DNA from: an uncultured Eubacterium sp.
GTDB taxonomy: Bacteria > Bacillota_A > Clostridia > Lachnospirales > Lachnospiraceae
Assembly (NCBI GenBank): GCA_947653505.1
Contig: CANTHI010000019.1
Coordinates: 1-16,363, forward strand
Reading direction: 5' to 3'
DNA: 16,363 nt
Part shown: in pieces, positions 14,461 to 16,363 of the stretch
Numbering within the stretch: position 1 is the stretch's first letter
Layout of the letters: the number at the start of each line of letters is the position of its first letter
Notes under the pieces: model-generated
What the model was told of the DNA's origin: nothing
What the model saw: only the letters and a program-made list of their open reading frames with translations
Databases searched by the model: none
Made by a program: the position numbers and the translations under genes

Positions 14461-16008
14461 ATGAGCAGTAGGAAAACGGGAGCAAAGACAAATGGGAACA
14501 GGGCGAAGCTTTACCAGCTTGTTTTATTTCCAATGAACAATGGTGCAACCAATGTGTACTATATCCTCACAATGAATTTTATTGCATATTATGCAAACGG
14601 GGTTCTGAAGCTGTTTTTAATGTTTGCAACGACAATGGTAACAGTGATGCGGCTGTTTGACGCCGTGACAGATCCGGTGATCGGAGCGTTAATTGACCGG
14701 ACTTCTACAAAATTCGGTAAATTCCGGCCTTATATGGTGCTGGGCAATGCAATTATGATTGTATCGTCCATACTGCTGTATTTTGGAACACGGATCATTC
14801 CGGATCATCTGGCATGGCTGAAGTATGTCTGTTTTGTGTTGTTCTATGCGCTGTATGTGATCGGGTATACGTTTCAGACGGCATGCACCCGCTCTGGTCA
14901 GACCTGTCTGACAAACGACCCGGACCAGCGTCCATTATTTACAGTCTTTAATACGGTAGCCAGTCTGATCGGAATGGGGCTCGTTCAGTTTCTGGCGCCG
15001 GTTCTGGGTGAAAAACTGGGTGGTTATAACAGTGCGGGATTTTTTAACGTAATGATACCGCTTGCGGTACTTGTGTCAGCGGCGCTGACAGTGCTGGCGG
15101 TGATCGGTATCTGGGAGAAGGACAGGCCGGAATTTTTCGGTGTCGGCGGTACACAGGAGAAGGTGGAGCTGAAAGAATATATCGCGATTTTAAAGGCAAA
15201 CAAAGAGCTGCAGCGTCTGATGGTCGCAGGCGCCGGCTGTAAGCTGGCGTTTTCGATTGCCACGAATATGACAGTTTTGTGTATGCTTTACGGCGCCATG
15301 ATGGGGGATTATGGCGGACTGTATCTGCCGATGATGATCGCAGGCTATATTTTTTCCGTACCGTTTTTCCTGCTGACCGTACGTACATCCCAGAAACATG
15401 GACAGAAAGCCTCACTCGTACGCTATACGGGGCTGGCGCTTATCATGTATCTGGGAGTGCTCGTGCTGCTGTTGTTATGGAAGCAGGAAAATCCATCGTT
15501 CCATCTGCGGCTGCTGCCGCCAAATCTGTATTCGGTGCTCTTTGTGCTTTGCTTTGGCATCGGCTACGGCGCTTATTACGCGACGGCAGATATGCCGATT
15601 CCGATGGTGGCAGACTGCTCTGACTATGAAACATTCCGTTCCGGACGCTATATCCCGGGTATTATGGGAACACTGTTCTCACTTGTGGATAAGCTGGTCA
15701 GCTCACTGGGCTCTACAATCGTAGGGGCAGCTGTGGCGATGATCGGGATTCATACACTGCCGGACGGCAATACGCCTTATGCGGACGGAATGCATATGGT
15801 TGTCATCGTATTGTTTTGTATTGTGCCGATGCTTGCGTGGATTGCGACGCTGATCGCGATGAAGGGGTATACGCTGACAGGGGCGCGGATGAAGGAGATA
15901 CAGGCAGTCAATGCGGTGCGCAAGGATGCCGTCAGCAAGGGAATGCGTCTGGAGGATGCCATGCAGCGGTGGAAGACGGCGGAGGATGTGCCGGAAGAAT
16001 TTTTTTAA
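14461..16008 (+). CDS. GPH-family (MelB-type) sugar:cation symporter
   Basis: A 515-residue polytopic membrane protein with about 12 hydrophobic segments, of the glycoside-pentoside-hexuronide:cation symporter family. The family signature FDAVTDPVIGALIDR followed by TSTKFGKFRP lies at about 66-90. D67 and D71 correspond to MelB D55 and D59, which bind the coupling cation; D79 is also conserved. The later segment with PMVADCSDYETFRSGRYIPG is typical of this family too. The C-terminal ~45 residues form a charged cytoplasmic tail. It should import a glycoside or small oligosaccharide with Na+ or H+. Its position behind GH2 and GH3 suggests it carries the product of surface trimming to the cytoplasmic GH2. 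The substrate is not readable from sequence. ATG with AGGAAAGG 10 nt upstream. Confidence 0.9.
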   Translation: MSSRKTGAKTNGNRAKLYQLVLFPMNNGATNVYYILTMNFIAYYANGVLKLFLMFATTMVTVMRLFDAVTDPVIGALIDRTSTKFGKFRPYMVLGNAIMIVSSILLYFGTRIIPDHLAWLKYVCFVLFYALYVIGYTFQTACTRSGQTCLTNDPDQRPLFTVFNTVASLIGMGLVQFLAPVLGEKLGGYNSAGFFNVMIPLAVLVSAALTVLAVIGIWEKDRPEFFGVGGTQEKVELKEYIAILKANKELQRLMVAGAGCKLAFSIATNMTVLCMLYGAMMGDYGGLYLPMMIAGYIFSVPFFLLTVRTSQKHGQKASLVRYTGLALIMYLGVLVLLLLWKQENPSFHLRLLPPNLYSVLFVLCFGIGYGAYYATADMPIPMVADCSDYETFRSGRYIPGIMGTLFSLVDKLVSSLGSTIVGAAVAMIGIHTLPDGNTPYADGMHMVVIVLFCIVPMLAWIATLIAMKGYTLTGARMKEIQAVNAVRKDAVSKGMRLEDAMQRWKTAEDVPEEFF

Positions 16009-16020
16009 CAATAAAAATAT

Positions 16021-16070
16021 GGGTGTGTCGAATAATCTGTGAAAGTTTACACAGTTTACTTTACACACCC
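16021..16070. repeat. 50-bp imperfect palindrome resembling two fused IS ends
   Basis: The outer arms GGGTGTGT (16021-16028) and ACACACCC (16063-16070) are perfect, and inner arms CTGTG (16037-16041) and CACAG (16050-16054) pair at matching spacing. The left 24 bases and the reverse complement of the right end agree at 19 of 24 positions. Words such as TTTACACA and TTTACACACCC recall the terminal inverted repeats of IS256-type elements, from memory and unchecked. No transposase lies between the arms and the flanks show no target duplication. Placed between convergent genes, it may also serve as a terminator for the symporter gene, though the T-run (CCCTTTT) is poor. Confidence 0.55.
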
Positions 16071-16085
16071 CCTCCCTTTTGACGC

Positions 16086-16355
16086 CTAATATTTTTCTAT
16101 TAACTTGATTAACGCAGTATTGGCGTATGTCAAAGGTTTATTATGAACAAAAAAAGCAACCCTGTTAGAAGGGGCATAAAGAGTTTCAAGAATATCACCC
16201 TCATAGGGATCTAAAATATTTGCCAGCGGCTGCCCGGTTTCCACTTCCTCTCCAGCCTTTACCATCGGCTCAAAAATGCCGGACTTCGCTGTTTTAATGG
16301 AAAACATTTCCTCAAAACCTAACTTCTTGACCATTAACCTTAACCTTGTAGCTTA
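16086..16355 (-). pseudogene. C-terminal remnant of an M14/AstE-type protein
   Basis: The frame gives GIFEPMVKAGEEVETGQPL, then ILDPYEGDI...APSNRVAFFVHNKPLTYANTALI, ending in KLIEKY. This matches the C-terminal beta-sandwich (barrel-sandwich) domain of M14 / succinylglutamate desuccinylase-aspartoacylase family proteins. An in-frame TAA at 16353-16355 cuts the frame just upstream, and the codons after it (ATRLRL before MVKKLGF) still read like coding sequence, while ATG 16334 has no convincing ribosome site. The zinc-binding catalytic domain is absent from this frame. It is probably the 3' end of a broken gene. A frameshift or nonsense change with the rest of the gene beyond the window edge is equally possible. 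Confidence 0.55.
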
Positions 16356-16363
16356 AATCCTTT

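Noticed and set aside
1..16363. CRISPR arrays, tRNA or rRNA genes
   Set aside because: No regularly spaced repeats of CRISPR type, no cloverleaf with a T-loop motif and no rRNA-like sequence were found on either strand by reading.

Overview
The window looks like chromosomal DNA of an anaerobic Firmicute of class Clostridia, most likely a Lachnospiraceae-type gut bacterium. The grounds are intermediate GC, strong AGGAGG-type ribosome sites, frequent TTG/GTG starts, an Rpn-type PD-(D/E)XK protein close to those common in that family, and a GH2/GH3/GPH-transporter sugar locus. No rRNA, tRNA or CRISPR array was seen.

Left half (about 160-7530, all minus strand). Four genes form one operon-like block, in transcription order: a 754-aa AAA ATPase; a 173-aa protein I do not recognise; a 779-aa MalT/SARP-like regulator (NTPase, OmpR-type winged helix, BTAD); and a 706-aa AAA ATPase paralogous to the first. 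The C-terminal AAA domains match the ATPase family (Afp15 type) found with extracellular contractile injection systems (eCIS). No sheath, tube, baseplate or spike gene is in the window. This is either one end of an eCIS locus running off the left edge or an orphan two-ATPase/regulator module, and it is the best candidate here for an undescribed system.

Middle (7531-9300). Upstream of the block lie three 14-bp tandem repeats at the first ATPase start, a minus-strand terminator, a short ORF of unknown function, a 38-codon overlapping ORF, and an Rpn-family protein cut short after its N-terminal part. A 67-bp repeat occurs at 50-116 and again at 8971-9037 in the same orientation, so it brackets this whole 8.9-kb region. 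A long symmetric hairpin (9096-9144) sits between the divergent Rpn and sugar genes, where no gene ends.

Right half (9301-16008, plus strand). A glycan-use operon encodes a cytoplasmic GH2 glycosidase, a GH3 glycosidase with reversed domain order and a membrane anchor at each end, and a GPH/MelB-type sugar:cation symporter. The likely division of labour is trimming of a glycoside at the cell surface by GH3, import by the symporter, and intracellular cleavage by GH2. The exact sugar cannot be read from the sequence. A strong GC-rich hairpin precedes the transporter ribosome site.

Right edge (16021-16363). A 50-bp imperfect palindrome resembling two IS terminal repeats joined head to head is followed, on the minus strand, by an apparent remnant of the C-terminal domain of an M14/AstE-type protein.
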